From an uncultured Bacilli bacterium (lineage in GTDB: Bacteria > Bacillota_I > Bacilli_A > RF39 > UBA660): a stretch of DNA of 40,606 nt. Position 1 is the first letter of the stretch, and every line of letters starts with the position of its first letter. The stretch lies in contig CANRDQ010000007.1 of assembly GCA_947629395.1 (NCBI GenBank), positions 1-40,606 on the forward strand, in the 5' to 3' direction. The position numbers and the translations under genes were made by a program. The notes under the pieces were generated by a model. The model was not told the DNA's origin. It was given only the letters and a program-made list of their open reading frames with translations, and did not search any database. Shown here piece after piece: positions 33,631 through 40,606 of this stretch.

Positions 33631-33666
33631 GTAAAAAAGAAAAATAATAAGAAAGAAGGAATTAAA

Positions 33667-35202
33667 ATGATAAATGAAAAAGGAAGTAATTTACTCGAAA
33701 GAGTAATTAAAGAAAAATATAAAGATGTAAAATTAGATAAGAAATATTTTGATAAAGATGAATTCTATTATGAATTTAAAGTTTTAGAAAATATTAGTGA
33801 AAACGATTTAGAAAGTTTAGAAAAAGAGATAAGAAAATTAGATGATAGTATTTATGTAAAACTACTTAGAGTAAGTGGTGTTTATTATGAAGGTAATGCG
33901 AATAATGAAATGATTAATCGTATTAATGGTAAATGTTTTTCATCTCAAAAAGAGTTAGATGATTATAATGAGTTTTTACGTGAAGCTAAAGAACGAGATC
34001 ATCGAAAAATAGGTGCCGATTTAGATTTGTTTTGTTTTTCAGATTATGTAGGGGCAGGATTACCACTTTATACTCCAAGAGGAACTATTATTAAAGATGA
34101 ATTACAAAAAGAAATAGAGAGAATATGTCGTAAGTATGGATTTCAAAAAGTTAGTTGTCCATCTCTTGCTGATATATCATTATTTGAAACTTCAGGTCAT
34201 GCCTCTAAATTTAATGATGAACTATTCAGAGTATCTTCTCCAAAAGGTCATAAATTTGTTTTAAAACCAGTACAATGTCCACACCATACACAAATTTATG
34301 CCTCTAAACTTAGAAGTTATAAAGATTTACCAATAAGATATATGGAATCTGATAAACAATATCGTGCTGAAAACTCAGGAGCTGTAGGAGGCCTATCTAG
34401 AGTTTATGCAATTACTATTGAAGATGGACATTCATTCTGTAGAGTAGACCAAGTAAAAGATGAAGTTATTAATATGTGTAACTTAATTAAAGAGTTTTAC
34501 TCTAATATGGGATTATGGAATAACTGTTGGGTATCTTTATCCGTAAGAGATTATAATCATCCTGAAAAATATATTGGTGATTCTAAAGATTGGGATATCT
34601 GTGAAAAAATGTTAGAAGAAGTTTCTAATGAATTAAATCTTCATGCTAAAAGATGTGAAGGAGAAGCAGCTTTATATGGACCTAAATTAGACTTTATGTT
34701 TAAAGATGCTTTAGGTCGTGAAATACAAATACCAACTGTTCAAGTAGATTTTTCAACTCCTAAAAACTTTAATCTTTCTTATATAGATGAAAATGGAGAA
34801 AAACAAGTACCAGTAATGGTACATAGAGCAGTATTAGGTTCTTATGAAAGATTCTTAGTATTATTACTAGAACAATTTAAAGGAGTTTTACCAGTTTGGT
34901 TAAGTCCTGTTCAAGTAGAAATAGTACCAGTTAATATTAAATATCATGATGAATATTGCCAAAAGTTAAAAGATATTTTCCTAGATGAAGATATTAGAGT
35001 TGAATATGACGATAGAAATGAAAGTATGAATAAAAAAGTAAGAGAAAGTAGTATGATGAAAAATCCATATACTTTAATTATTGGTGATAAAGAAAGAGAT
35101 AATAATCTAGTAAGTTATCGAAAACTAGGTAGTGACGAAACTATTTCTCTTCCTGTAGAAGAATTTGTTTCTATGTTAAAAAAAGAGATAAAAAATAGAT
35201 AA
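33667..35202 (+). CDS. thrS: Threonyl-tRNA synthetase, N-terminally shortened paralogue
   Basis: A 511-residue class II synthetase; normal bacterial ThrRS has about 640. The catalytic core and C-terminal anticodon-binding domain are complete: zinc ligands in QCPHH, EDGHSFC and VMVHRAVLGS, motif 2 YRAENSG, ALYGPKLDF and IGDKERDNN. The N-terminal TGS domain is missing and the editing domain is reduced to about 100 residues without recognisable HxxxH/CxxxH editing motifs. Around the active site TIEDGH replaces the usual TQDDAH, and STP replaces the usual SLP or SMP. It is carried by the mobile element behind two threonine-responsive leaders, so it is probably an accessory copy. Confidence 0.9.
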   Translation: MINEKGSNLLERVIKEKYKDVKLDKKYFDKDEFYYEFKVLENISENDLESLEKEIRKLDDSIYVKLLRVSGVYYEGNANNEMINRINGKCFSSQKELDDYNEFLREAKERDHRKIGADLDLFCFSDYVGAGLPLYTPRGTIIKDELQKEIERICRKYGFQKVSCPSLADISLFETSGHASKFNDELFRVSSPKGHKFVLKPVQCPHHTQIYASKLRSYKDLPIRYMESDKQYRAENSGAVGGLSRVYAITIEDGHSFCRVDQVKDEVINMCNLIKEFYSNMGLWNNCWVSLSVRDYNHPEKYIGDSKDWDICEKMLEEVSNELNLHAKRCEGEAALYGPKLDFMFKDALGREIQIPTVQVDFSTPKNFNLSYIDENGEKQVPVMVHRAVLGSYERFLVLLLEQFKGVLPVWLSPVQVEIVPVNIKYHDEYCQKLKDIFLDEDIRVEYDDRNESMNKKVRESSMMKNPYTLIIGDKERDNNLVSYRKLGSDETISLPVEEFVSMLKKEIKNR

Positions 35203-35253
35203 AAGCACTAAATTTTAAATAGTTCATATATTATACAGAAGGAGGATTAATAT

Positions 35254-36177
35254 ATGAACTTTGATTATCAATTTGGAAATAAATATTATAATTATTATGA
35301 TAATAAAATTGGAGTAGAAAGTACAAAATATCATATTCTAGCTCCCGAACAATCTCAAAATGAACAACCTGGTATGGAATATTTAATGCATCCTAGACCA
35401 ATTTTTGATAATCCTAACTATAAGGGTAGTGGTAAATTAAAAGGAAAAGTAGCAATTATCACCGGAGGGGATAGTGGTCTTGGTAGAGCAGCCGCTATTG
35501 CCTTTACTAAAGAAGGCGCTAAATTAGTTATACCATATTATAATGAACATAAAGACGCTAAAGAAACTAAAGAATATATTGAAAGTTTAGGTGGAGAATG
35601 TTTACTTTTATCAGGAGATATTACAGATAAGAACTTTTGCAAAGAAATAGTTAAAAAAACTCTAGAAAAGTTTGGTAAGATTGATGTCTTAGTCAATAAT
35701 GCCGGTGTTCAATATCAACAAGATAGTCTTTTATGTATTAGTGATGAACAATTTGATAGAACTATGAAAGTAAATGTTTATGGAATGTTTTATCTAACAA
35801 GAGAAGTTTTACCATATTTAAAGAGTGGAGCTTCTATTATAAATTTAAGTTCTGTAACTACCTTTAAAGGAGAACCACAATTAATTGATTATGTAACTAC
35901 TAAAGGCGCTATTGTTGGATTTACTAGATCTCTAGCTCGTAACTTAGCCCTACAAAATATTCGAGTAAATGCTATCGCTCCAGGATTTTTTTGGACTCCG
36001 CTACAACCAGCTTGTTGGGTCAAAGAAAAAATACCATCATTAGGAGCAAATGCTGCCATGGCTAGAGGGGCAATGCCTTATGAGTTAGCACCAACTTTTG
36101 TCTTTTTAGCATCCGATGATTCTAGCTATGTAACCGGTCAAGTTCTTCATAATAATGGCGGAGAAGTAATGGGATAA
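35254..36177 (+). CDS. SDR-family oxidoreductase, general-stress-protein-39-like
   Basis: A 307-residue NAD(P)-dependent dehydrogenase. An N-terminal extension of about 55 residues (APEQSQNEQPGMEYLMHPRP) typical of the GSP39/YhdF group precedes the Rossmann motif TGGDSGLGR. NNAGVQ, the catalytic Ser in NLSSVTT and Y-x3-K in YVTTKGA are present; APGFFWTPLQ is typical for the group. The substrate of this branch is unknown; stress-related reduction of aldehydes or sugars is usual speculation. RBS AAGGAGG at 35240-35246. It follows thrS without a visible terminator and may share T-box control. Confidence 0.88.
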   Translation: MNFDYQFGNKYYNYYDNKIGVESTKYHILAPEQSQNEQPGMEYLMHPRPIFDNPNYKGSGKLKGKVAIITGGDSGLGRAAAIAFTKEGAKLVIPYYNEHKDAKETKEYIESLGGECLLLSGDITDKNFCKEIVKKTLEKFGKIDVLVNNAGVQYQQDSLLCISDEQFDRTMKVNVYGMFYLTREVLPYLKSGASIINLSSVTTFKGEPQLIDYVTTKGAIVGFTRSLARNLALQNIRVNAIAPGFFWTPLQPACWVKEKIPSLGANAAMARGAMPYELAPTFVFLASDDSSYVTGQVLHNNGGEVMG

Positions 36178-36203
36178 ATTCTACTATTTTAGTAGAATTT
36201 TTT
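36176..36203 (+). terminator. Terminator after the SDR gene
   Basis: Perfect 11-bp stem AAATTCTACTA / TAGTAGAATTT (36176-36186 with 36190-36200), loop TTT, then TTT. It overlaps the stop codon and ends the thrS-SDR transcript. Confidence 0.85.
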
Positions 36204-36220
36204 CTTTTAAATAGAAAGTT

Positions 36221-36229
36221 TGATATAAT
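36221..36229 (+). promoter_or_regulatory. Extended -10 promoter for the S66 peptidase gene
   Basis: TGaTATAAT, 21 bases before the ATG at 36251. Confidence 0.55.
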
Positions 36230-36250
36230 AAAATAGCTAGGAGGTAAAAT

Positions 36251-37264
36251 ATGATTTATCCAGAATTTATAAAAGAAAATGATACAATTGGTATAACTGC
36301 TCCATCCGCAGGAATAACCGATGAACAAGGACTTTATAGATTAGATAAAGCTATAAATAAATTTAAAGAATTAGGTTTTAAAGTAAAAGAAACCCCTAAT
36401 GTTAGAACCGATAAAAATGGTAAAAGTAGTTCTAGTAAAACTCAAGCTAAACAGTTAGAAAAGTTATATTTAGATAATAATGTTAAAGCCATTATTTGTG
36501 CTGGAGGAGGAGAATTTTTACTAGAAATGTTATCAGAAGTAGATTTTTCCCTAATAAAAGAAAACCCTAAATGGTTACAAGGATATTCTGATCCTACAGG
36601 TTTACTATTTACGATAACTACTAATTTAGATATTGCTACTATCTATGGTGATAACGTCAAAAACTTTGGAATGAATCCTTTAGATAAATCTTTAGAAAAT
36701 AATCTAGAAATATTAAAAGGTAACTTAATAGAACAAAAGAGTTTTAAAAAGTATGAAAAAGAAAGAGTTGAAACTACCATAGGAGATGAACCTTATAATT
36801 TAGATACTAAAGTAAAATGGATAAGTTTAAATGATGAAAAAACTTTAGAATTTAGTGGTAGAATTATAGGAGGATGTTTAGATTTAATATCCGAATTATT
36901 TGGTACTAGATTTGATAAAACTAAAGAATTTATAGACAAATATAAACAAGATGGTATTATCTGGTATTTTGATAATTGTGAATTTAGTAGTGAAGAAATA
37001 ATTAGAACTATGTGGAGATTTAAAGATAATGGATGGTTTAAACATACTAAAGGTATTATTTTTGGTAGAAATATTGCTGAAAGAAGTTATTATGAAATAT
37101 CATTTAGAGAAGCTATCAAACATTCTTTAAAAGAATTAAATATTCCCATTATTTTAGAAGCAGATTTTGGACACGTACCACCAAGAATGACCATTATTAA
37201 TGGTGCCATTGCTACTATAAAGTATAATAATCATAAAGGTAGTATTATCTTTAAATTAAAATAG
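36251..37264 (+). CDS. S66-family peptidase (LD-carboxypeptidase / MccF-like)
   Basis: A 337-residue cytoplasmic serine peptidase. Ser113 in GYSDPT is the nucleophile; the Glu in WYFDNCEFSSEEI and the His in DFGHVPP complete the Ser-Glu-His triad. IGITAPSAGI opens the protein and CAGGGEFLLEML shapes the oxyanion region. S66 includes LdcA (peptidoglycan recycling) and MccF, which inactivates microcin C-type aminoacyl-nucleotide inhibitors of aminoacyl-tRNA synthetases. The two cannot be separated by eye. Sharing an element with a ThrRS paralogue makes an MccF-like role attractive but unproven. RBS AGGAGG at 36239-36244. Confidence 0.88.
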   Translation: MIYPEFIKENDTIGITAPSAGITDEQGLYRLDKAINKFKELGFKVKETPNVRTDKNGKSSSSKTQAKQLEKLYLDNNVKAIICAGGGEFLLEMLSEVDFSLIKENPKWLQGYSDPTGLLFTITTNLDIATIYGDNVKNFGMNPLDKSLENNLEILKGNLIEQKSFKKYEKERVETTIGDEPYNLDTKVKWISLNDEKTLEFSGRIIGGCLDLISELFGTRFDKTKEFIDKYKQDGIIWYFDNCEFSSEEIIRTMWRFKDNGWFKHTKGIIFGRNIAERSYYEISFREAIKHSLKELNIPIILEADFGHVPPRMTIINGAIATIKYNNHKGSIIFKLK

Positions 37265-37273
37265 TGCTATAAT
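37265..37273 (+). promoter_or_regulatory. Extended -10 promoter for the prenyltransferase gene
   Basis: TGcTATAAT directly after the stop of the S66 gene and 23 bases before the ATG at 37297. Confidence 0.55.
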
Positions 37274-37296
37274 AAAAATGAATTTAGGAGGAGTAT

Positions 37297-38022
37297 ATGG
37301 ATTACACAAAATTAAAAATTCCCAATCATGTAGGAATTATTTTAGATGGAAATGGAAGATGGGCTAAAGAAAGAGGCATGGTTAGAAGTGCTGGACATAA
37401 AGCTGGTTTTGATAATTTAGTAGAATTAAGTAAACATGTATTTAAAACAGGAGTAAAAGTTTTAAGTGTATATGCTTTTTCAACTGAAAACTTTAAAAGA
37501 AGTGAAGATGAAGTTAATTTCTTAATGAATTTATTTGAAAGTAAATTTAAGGAATATGCCAATGAATTAAAAAAAGATAACGTTAAAGTTGTATTCTCAG
37601 GCGGAAGAGGTGAACCAGTCAAAGAAAAACTTGTTAATATTATAAAAGAATGTGAAGAGCTTACTAAAGAATGTACTGGTGGTATTATGAATATTTGCTT
37701 TAACTATGGTTCTCATTTTGAAACTGTTGAAGCTATTAAAAAAATACATTATGATATAAATAATCAAGTAATTAGTATAGATGATTTAAATGAAGATATG
37801 ATTTATCACTATATGTTCCAAGACTTACCACCAATGGACTTTATGATTAGAACAAGTGGTGAACTTAGACTTAGTAATTTCATGTTATATCAATTAAGTT
37901 ATGCAGAACTTTATTTCCCTAAAACCTATTTTCCAGATTTTAATAATGATGAATTTGATAAAGCTTTAGTAGAGTATACTTCAAGAGATAGACGCTTTGG
38001 AGGAATTGACTATAGTAAATAA
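37297..38022 (+). CDS. uppS: Cis-prenyltransferase (undecaprenyl diphosphate synthase-like)
   Basis: A 241-residue enzyme that elongates farnesyl diphosphate with isopentenyl diphosphate to the C55 lipid carrier of cell-wall synthesis. Key features: LDGNGRWA with catalytic Asp17, the N-terminal GHKAGF, AFSTENFKRS, IRTSGELRLSNFMLYQ and RDRRFGG at the C-terminus; length normal. Usually uppS sits next to cdsA and frr; here it is alone on a mobile element, so it is likely a second copy. RBS AGGAGGAG at 37286-37293. Confidence 0.93.
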   Translation: MDYTKLKIPNHVGIILDGNGRWAKERGMVRSAGHKAGFDNLVELSKHVFKTGVKVLSVYAFSTENFKRSEDEVNFLMNLFESKFKEYANELKKDNVKVVFSGGRGEPVKEKLVNIIKECEELTKECTGGIMNICFNYGSHFETVEAIKKIHYDINNQVISIDDLNEDMIYHYMFQDLPPMDFMIRTSGELRLSNFMLYQLSYAELYFPKTYFPDFNNDEFDKALVEYTSRDRRFGGIDYSK

Positions 38023-38047
38023 AAGAACAGAAATGTTCTTTTTTAGT
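38021..38047 (+). terminator. Terminator after uppS at the right end of the element
   Basis: Perfect 9-bp stem AAAAGAACA / TGTTCTTTT (38021-38029 with 38034-38042), loop GAAA, T-run. It overlaps the stop codon, so the last cargo gene is insulated from the attachment site. Confidence 0.85.
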
Positions 38048-38051
38048 GCCT

Positions 38052-38669
38052 TTATTTTCTATCATTAACATCAAATAGTGTTACAAAGTCGCCATTACCA
38101 CCAATAAAAGATCCACTCATAGCAGGAAAAGCCACAGATGTATCAATATTTAAATCTTTTCTAGGATCAATACCATTTTCTCTAAGTGAATATTCAAAAG
38201 TCATTTCTGGCATTCCACCAGCACGACCTCCAACTACAGTTTTTCCTTTTAAATCTGCAAGAGTAAAATTCTTTATATTTTCTCTAGCTACAAGGAAAGT
38301 TCCATCTTTTTGGGTAGCTTGTGCAAAAGTTTGTAAATAGTCTTTAGTACCACCATTGTAAACATAAATAGTAGCTTCACTTCCACAGAAACCAATATTA
38401 GCATCTCCAGAAAGAACAGCCGCAGTAACCTTATCAGCACCACTAGCCAAACTAAGTTCAAGATCAATTCCAGCATCTTTGAAATATCCTTTTTCAATCG
38501 CAACATATTGAGGAGCATAAAATATTGTGTGAGCAACTTCAGCAAGTTTTACTTTTTGTAACTTTTCATTATCATCGTTAGTATTATTAGAATTGAAGTT
38601 AAAAATCGCATAAAAAGCTACTACTACAATAACAATAATACCTCCAATAAATATTAATGATTTTTTCAA
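38052..38669 (-). pseudogene. Substrate-binding protein, N-terminal half (split by the element)
   Basis: From TTG 38669 (GGAGG at 38680-38676) the frame encodes an N-terminal membrane anchor (about 5-24; no clear lipobox Cys) and the first 199 residues of an SsuA/ThiY/NMT1-type binding protein: VKLAEVAHTIFYAPQYVAIEKGYF, LSGDANIGFCGSEA, DLKGKTVVGGRAGGMP, ending FVTLF at the core. Seven element-encoded codons (DVNDRK, stop) follow. The protein is truncated in its second lobe and should not bind ligand. Its continuation is at 29431-29832. The ligand is unknown; no TPP riboswitch is visible upstream. Confidence 0.9.
38059..38084. other. Right attachment site of the integrated element
   Basis: Element arm CTATCATTAACA (38059-38070), core TC (38071-38072), host arm AAATAGTGTTAC (38073-38084). 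CTATCATT mirrors AATGATAG at 29837-29844. Confidence 0.85.
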
Positions 38670-38695
38670 AATAATCCTCCTTTCAAAGTCAAAGT

Positions 38696-38724
38696 ATTAT
38701 ATGTAATTATAATAATTGTGTTAA
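38696..38724 (-). promoter_or_regulatory. Promoter of the ABC importer operon
   Basis: On the minus strand TTAACA (38724-38719), 17-base spacer, TATAAT (38701-38696), 27 bases before the TTG start. The intergenic stretch 38725-38882 shows nothing else I can identify. Confidence 0.65.
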
Positions 38725-38914
38725 TCATACCATTAACTTTCTAAAGTAAGTTTATTTAGCTATGTTTTTATAGTATAGGCTTAATAAAGAGTAATATTTT
38801 GTATAAGGAAAAATATAAATATTCTTTTTTAATATTTCTTTAATGTTTACATGTTATTATAGTTTAAATAAAAATTTTATAGTATAATATAAAATAAATG
38901 AAAGGAGTGGTTAC

Positions 38915-39598
38915 ATGAGAATTTTAATAATTGAAGATGAAGCTTCTCTAGCAGAAATTATCTCAACAAAATTGAAACAAGAAAAATATGAAGTAGATGT
39001 TTGCCTTGATGGAGAAGAAGGTCTTTATAATGCCTTAACTAATGCTTATGATTTAATAATATTAGATATTATGTTACCGCATATTAACGGAGTTGAAATT
39101 TTAAATAAAATAAAAGAAGAAGATATTTCTTCAAAAGTAATTATGTTAACAGCGAAAAGTTCTCTTGATGATAAATTAGATTGTTTTGAAATTGGCGCTG
39201 ATGATTATGTAACTAAACCTTTTCACATAGAAGAATTAATTGCCAGAGTAGGAGTTCAATTAAGAAAAAACAAATCTAGAATAAAAGATGAAATAGAGTT
39301 TTATGATTTAAAACTTGATATAAGAAATTCTATTTTGATATGCACAACAAACAATGAAAGTATAGAGCTGCCTCATCGTGAGTTTTTACTTGTAGAATAT
39401 TTTATCACTAACCCTAATCAAATAATTTCAAAAGATCAAATATATGATAAAGTATGGGGAATAAATAATGATTTTGAATCAAATAACTTAGAAGCATATA
39501 TTTCCTTTGTAAGAAAAAAATTAAAAATAATTGAATCAAAAGTAAATATAAAATCTTTAAGAGGACTAGGTTATAAGATGGTGGTAGATTATGAATAA
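38915..39598 (+). CDS. OmpR/PhoB-family response regulator
   Basis: A 227-residue two-component regulator. The receiver domain has the acidic pair in IIEDEAS, phospho-acceptor Asp51 in LIILDIMLP, the Thr in MLTAKSS and Lys in DDYVTKPF. The C-terminal winged helix (about 128-225) includes LPHREFLLVEYF and SLRGLGYKM. RBS AAAGGAG at 38901-38907; a TATAAT at 38883-38888 may be the promoter. The histidine-kinase gene overlaps its last 8 bases, so they form one operon. Confidence 0.93.
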   Translation: MRILIIEDEASLAEIISTKLKQEKYEVDVCLDGEEGLYNALTNAYDLIILDIMLPHINGVEILNKIKEEDISSKVIMLTAKSSLDDKLDCFEIGADDYVTKPFHIEELIARVGVQLRKNKSRIKDEIEFYDLKLDIRNSILICTTNNESIELPHREFLLVEYFITNPNQIISKDQIYDKVWGINNDFESNNLEAYISFVRKKLKIIESKVNIKSLRGLGYKMVVDYE

Positions 39599-40606
39599 TT
39601 TAAGACATAAAACATTCTATACAATATTTTTTATAATATCTTTATTTATGGTATTTTTTATATTTATCTATAATAGACAGATTTATAAAGAAGAATATAG
39701 AGGTATTGAAAATAATCTAACCCATATGAGAAAAGTTATAAAAAATAATGATATTCCTGAAGAACCAGAAAGAAGAAATGATTTAAGAGATGATTTAGAT
39801 AATAGATTAATTATGAATTACTATGTCTATACCATATTATTAGATAGAAATAATAATATAGTTTATAGAATTAGTCATAATGAAGAAGGATTTAATGAAA
39901 GAGTTACAAATAAAATAGAAAAGATATTAAGTGAAAAAGAAGAAAGTGAAATAAAAATTGGGAACTTGTATTTAAACTCTTTTGCCTATAATTTTAATTA
40001 TGGAATTTCACTAGTATTAATTGATACTAAACTAATCCAAAATAGACTTCTAATGACTTTACTTAAATCTTTAATTATTCTTATTATAAGTGAAATAATA
40101 ATACTTATCATTAGTAAAAAAATAACTGATTGGATTACTAAGCCAGTAGAAGAAAGTTTTAACAAACAAAAAGATTTTATCGCTAATGCATCTCATGAAT
40201 TAAAAACTCCACTTGCAGTCATAATTGCAAGTACAGATTGTATTGAGGTAAATAAAAAGAATAAAAAGTGGGTTGAAAATATAAAAAATGAATCAGAAAA
40301 AATGAATAATCTAATTACTAGATTACTTGATCTATCCAAATCAGAAAATATAAAACATGAAGGACTGGAACTAAATAACTTATCAAAGATAGTAGAAAAA
40401 AGAGTAATGATTTTTGAAAGTCTTGCTTATGAAAAGAAAGTTAATATAACAACAGATATAAAAAAGAATGTAATGTTTAAATGTAATCCTGAAGATATAG
40501 ATGAAGTAATATCAGTATTAGTTGATAACGCTATAAAACATAGTGAAGAAAAAAGTGTAGTAAAAGTTAATCTATATCAAGATAAAAATAATATTACTAT
40601 AGAAGT
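39591..40606 (+). CDS. Sensor histidine kinase, C-terminus beyond the window
   Basis: The ATG at 39591 overlaps the regulator's stop by 8 bases. The first 338 codons show a membrane helix (about 8-28), an extracytoplasmic region of about 130 residues, a second helix (about 160-182), and the dimerisation box ASHELKTPLAVI with phospho-acceptor His202. The N-box VLVDNAIKHSEE near residue 310 marks the start of the ATPase domain; the G-boxes lie outside. The short sensor region is charged and of no recognised type. The stimulus is unknown. Confidence 0.92.
   Translation, partial: MNNLRHKTFYTIFFIISLFMVFFIFIYNRQIYKEEYRGIENNLTHMRKVIKNNDIPEEPERRNDLRDDLDNRLIMNYYVYTILLDRNNNIVYRISHNEEGFNERVTNKIEKILSEKEESEIKIGNLYLNSFAYNFNYGISLVLIDTKLIQNRLLMTLLKSLIILIISEIIILIISKKITDWITKPVEESFNKQKDFIANASHELKTPLAVIIASTDCIEVNKKNKKWVENIKNESEKMNNLITRLLDLSKSENIKHEGLELNNLSKIVEKRVMIFESLAYEKKVNITTDIKKNVMFKCNPEDIDEVISVLVDNAIKHSEEKSVVKVNLYQDKNNITIE

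Larger units (their letters stand above)
29831..38072 (+). mobile_element. 8.24-kb integrative element with a large serine recombinase
   Basis: The element splits one gene into two halves and duplicates only the 2-bp core (29831-29832 and 38071-38072, 8240 bp apart). Removing 8240 bp restores 199 + 1 + 132 codons in one frame. Joining the element ends yields attP CTATCATTAACA-TC-TCTAAATGATAG, with 10 of 12 arm positions symmetrical; the reconstructed attB arms match at 7 of 12. The recombinase gene lies beside the left end, as usual. All genes point rightwards. No transfer or replication genes are visible, so movement between cells would need a helper. Confidence 0.88.

Noticed and set aside
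33592..33666. TGS domain of ThrRS upstream of the annotated start.
   Set aside because: Only about 25 codons are available, interrupted by TGA, with no similarity to TGS.
37326..37622. Minus-strand 98-codon reading frame opposite uppS.
   Set aside because: It mirrors conserved UppS motifs; low-complexity product without RBS.
29831..38072. An inversion or translocation rather than an insertion as reason for the split gene.
   Set aside because: Both halves keep orientation and order, and the exact in-frame join at a 2-bp core with symmetrical element ends is what a serine integrase leaves.
38052..38669. A complete short lipoprotein.
   Set aside because: It stops seven codons after the recombination core within the second lobe; the rest is found at 29431-29832.
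38670..38914. TPP or other known riboswitch before the ABC importer.
   Set aside because: No THI-box core (CTGAGA) or other familiar conserved element; only a promoter and RBS are seen.

Overview
The window comes from a very AT-rich, low-GC Gram-positive bacterium (Bacillota, probably host-associated; a more precise placement is not supported). Pointers are strong AGGAGG-type ribosome binding sites, many extended -10 promoters of the form TGnTATAAT, T-box regulation, Firmicutes-type families (YtrA-type GntR, MATE with a cytidylate-kinase-like tail, a GPT collagen-like protein) and TGA used as a normal stop. No tRNA, rRNA or CRISPR array is visible.

Layout. 1-19000 is mostly ordinary chromosome in short operons: start of a collagen-like surface protein, membrane protein, folD, TPR glycosyltransferase, Cys-rich protein, PEP-utiliser-like phosphotransferase, two flavoproteins (BaiN/HI0933 type and COG2509 type), GNAT, cardiolipin synthase, a membrane-anchored serpin, a YtrA-type GntR regulator with its ABC exporter, a MATE/kinase fusion behind a possible attenuator, an MmcQ-EVE fusion, flavodoxin, a cyclophilin-like protein and a deoxyribosyltransferase-like protein.

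19100-25800 holds a Nudix gene, a LysR regulator frameshifted in a run of nine G (eight G would restore the frame) and a tightly packed cluster I cannot assign to a known pathway: GHMP kinase/methyltransferase fusion, CobD/HisC-like PLP enzyme, U32 protein with two cysteine groups, a P-loop kinase with an in-frame stop, and a second methyltransferase. This is the best candidate for an undescribed small-molecule pathway, possibly phase-variable.

25800-27900 is a gene graveyard: dead GNAT, duplicated 3' end of an ABC permease, recombinase tail remnant and internally deleted rhuM, around one intact histidine-phosphatase-like gene.

27900-38700 is an SsuABC/ThiXYZ-type ABC transporter operon (minus strand) whose substrate-binding-protein gene is cut in two by an 8.24-kb element carrying a large serine recombinase. 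Removing the element and keeping one 2-bp TC/GA core restores a 332-codon reading frame exactly, and joining the element ends gives a symmetrical attP. Cargo: small protein plus recombinase, amidoligase-like protein, small membrane protein, an N-terminally shortened threonyl-tRNA synthetase behind two stacked threonine-sensing leaders (Thr-rich leader peptide attenuator, then T-box), an SDR, an S66/MccF-like peptidase and an UppS-like prenyltransferase. I infer, without proof, that the cargo protects against inhibitors of threonyl-tRNA synthetase or the cell envelope.

38900-40606 is a two-component system (OmpR-type regulator and a histidine kinase running off the window).
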